The notes under the pieces are model-generated. The model had not been told where the DNA came from and did no database searches. It was given only the letters and a program-made list of their open reading frames with translations. The translations under genes and the position numbers were made by a program. 16,053 nt of DNA, taken from positions 1-16,053 of the forward strand of contig CAYZPY010000048.1 of assembly GCA_964480425.1 (NCBI GenBank), written 5' to 3'. Below, piece by piece: positions 14,907-16,053 of the stretch (the stretch's first letter is position 1; each line of letters begins with the position of its first letter). This DNA is from CAYYMD01 sp964480425 (GTDB taxonomy: Bacteria > Planctomycetota > Phycisphaerae > SM23-33).

Positions 14907-16053
14907 ATGGACAACGAAAACGGCGTCACATTGCGGATTAAATTTATATTTGGCCTGATGATGTGCGCCGTTGCGGGGTTGGGGGCGCACCAGTGGTGGA
15001 TGCTTCACCGAGGCGGCGAATCGAACCAAATCGCGTTAAGGCAGCAAATAAGGACCATACCTGTTCCGGCCAGACCAGGGAATATTTTCGCATCCGTGGG
15101 CGGCAGGTACGCGCTTCTTGCCGGCAGCAGGCAGGTTCCTGGCTGCTTCGCCGATCCGTTCATTATTCCAAAAGGTAAGATTCCCGAGGTGGCCTGCGCA
15201 CTGTCCGACGCGCTTGGTCTGAACGCTGTGGCGGTTCAAAACCTGCTCGTTTTCCGTAGCGAGTCGAGATTTGTGTGGATAAAGAAGAATCTCACCGACG
15301 CCGAACGGCGCGCCGTTGAGAACCTTGGACTACGTTCGGTTGGGATAAGTTACCAGTGGCGGCGGGTGTATCCCAACGGTCCGCTCGCCGGCACGGTGGT
15401 GGGCTTCAGGCGCGTGGACGGAGTGGCCGGCGGTGGCCTGGAGTTGTCGGCGGATAATTACATATCCGCCGCCGACGGCAGGCGCGTGGTGATATCAGAC
15501 GCGCGGCGCAGACCTATCTGCCCGGTTCTTGACAAGTGCCGACACGCACGCGACGGGGGGCACGTGTTTTTGACCATAGACCTGGTTATTCAGGAGCATC
15601 TTCAACAGGCCGTGAGCGAGTCCGTCCAGCGGTTCGGCGCAAAGTGGGGCACTGGAGTGGTGCTCGAACCGCAGACCGGAAGAATCCTGGCGATGTGCTC
15701 GGTTCCGTCGTTCGACCCCAACGATTACAGCCGCGCCCAAAGCGCAAACCGCACCAACCGAGCCGTTTGCACCCCCTACGAGCCCGGAAGCACAATCAAG
15801 CCGATATTCGCCGCCGCCGCGGTCGACGCCGGTCTGCTGACGTTCGACAGCAGGATATTCTGCGAAAACGGCGTGTACTACGCCCGACGGGGCGGGCGGA
15901 TATCCGATCACGGGAGCAGTTACGGTCATCTTTCGCTCGAGGACGTGGTGGTCCGTTCCAGCAACATCGGCATGGCCAAGGTTGGCGAGCGCCTTGGCAA
16001 CAGGCGCCTGCACGCCACGGCCGAGCGGTTCGGCTTCGGCAGCGAGACCGGCT
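14907..16053 (+). CDS. ftsI: Class B penicillin-binding protein FtsI/PBP3 (cut by window end)
   Basis: 382 residues are visible from ATG 14907, with AGGA five bases upstream and no stop to the window edge. A membrane anchor covers about 11-28. The pedestal region follows, then the transpeptidase domain from about 245 with YEPGSTIKP, the active-site SxxK at Ser295-Lys298, and VVVRSSNIG with SxN at 351-353. The KTG motif would lie beyond the window. FtsI cross-links septal peptidoglycan with FtsW. The pedestal motif, usually RGxIxDRxG, reads RPGNIFASVGGRYALLAG (56-72), without the DR pair. The insert ICPVLDKCRHARDGGHV (204-220) has two cysteines. It is the last visible gene of the dcw cluster; murE and mraY would be expected next. 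Confidence 0.92.
   Translation, partial: MDNENGVTLRIKFIFGLMMCAVAGLGAHQWWMLHRGGESNQIALRQQIRTIPVPARPGNIFASVGGRYALLAGSRQVPGCFADPFIIPKGKIPEVACALSDALGLNAVAVQNLLVFRSESRFVWIKKNLTDAERRAVENLGLRSVGISYQWRRVYPNGPLAGTVVGFRRVDGVAGGGLELSADNYISAADGRRVVISDARRRPICPVLDKCRHARDGGHVFLTIDLVIQEHLQQAVSESVQRFGAKWGTGVVLEPQTGRILAMCSVPSFDPNDYSRAQSANRTNRAVCTPYEPGSTIKPIFAAAAVDAGLLTFDSRIFCENGVYYARRGGRISDHGSSYGHLSLEDVVVRSSNIGMAKVGERLGNRRLHATAERFGFGSETG

Overview
GC-rich bacterial chromosome window that most resembles the Planctomycetota, probably a Phycisphaerae-like metagenome assembly. This is inferred from a Tat-exported formylglycine sulfatase with C-terminal HEAT-like repeats, a Hanks-type Ser/Thr kinase next to a partner-switching cassette, and a dcw cluster of unusual content. 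No rRNA, tRNA, CRISPR array, transposase or phage gene was seen. A run of 10 N at 12956-12965 marks a scaffold join inside rsmH.

Layout. (1) 1-536, minus: 5' part of an aconitase. A compact divergent promoter pair (596-665) separates it from (2) a plus-strand pair: Tat sulfatase (702-2567) and GH130 mannoside phosphorylase-like enzyme (2589-3632), probably for sulfated or mannose-containing glycans. (3) 3637-6170, minus: a membrane-anchored Ser/Thr kinase, then STAS, RsbW-like kinase and STAS genes in a translationally coupled array with its own near-consensus promoter (4860-4889). (4) 6345-7457, minus: a radical SAM protein with an in-frame TGA directly before its CxxxCxxC cluster motif and a possible SECIS-like hairpin just after the TGA. 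(5) 7568-11527, plus: SppA-type signal peptide peptidase, then a 657-residue protein joining a gamma-glutamylcyclotransferase-like domain to a putative glutamine-synthetase-fold amidoligase domain. (6) 11528-11941: a 414-base leader with a long hairpin, an A/T-only palindrome and phased CCC boxes that look like an MraZ operator. (7) 11942-16053, plus: dcw cluster of mraZ, a 78-aa unknown, rsmH, a double-LysM membrane protein, an ftsL-like gene and ftsI (cut by the window end).

The strongest leads are the UGA-interrupted radical SAM gene, the GGCT/amidoligase fusion, the phased mraZ operator, the STAS/kinase/STAS cassette beside a Hanks kinase, and the two extra genes in the dcw cluster. The rsmH break looks like an assembly problem, not biology.
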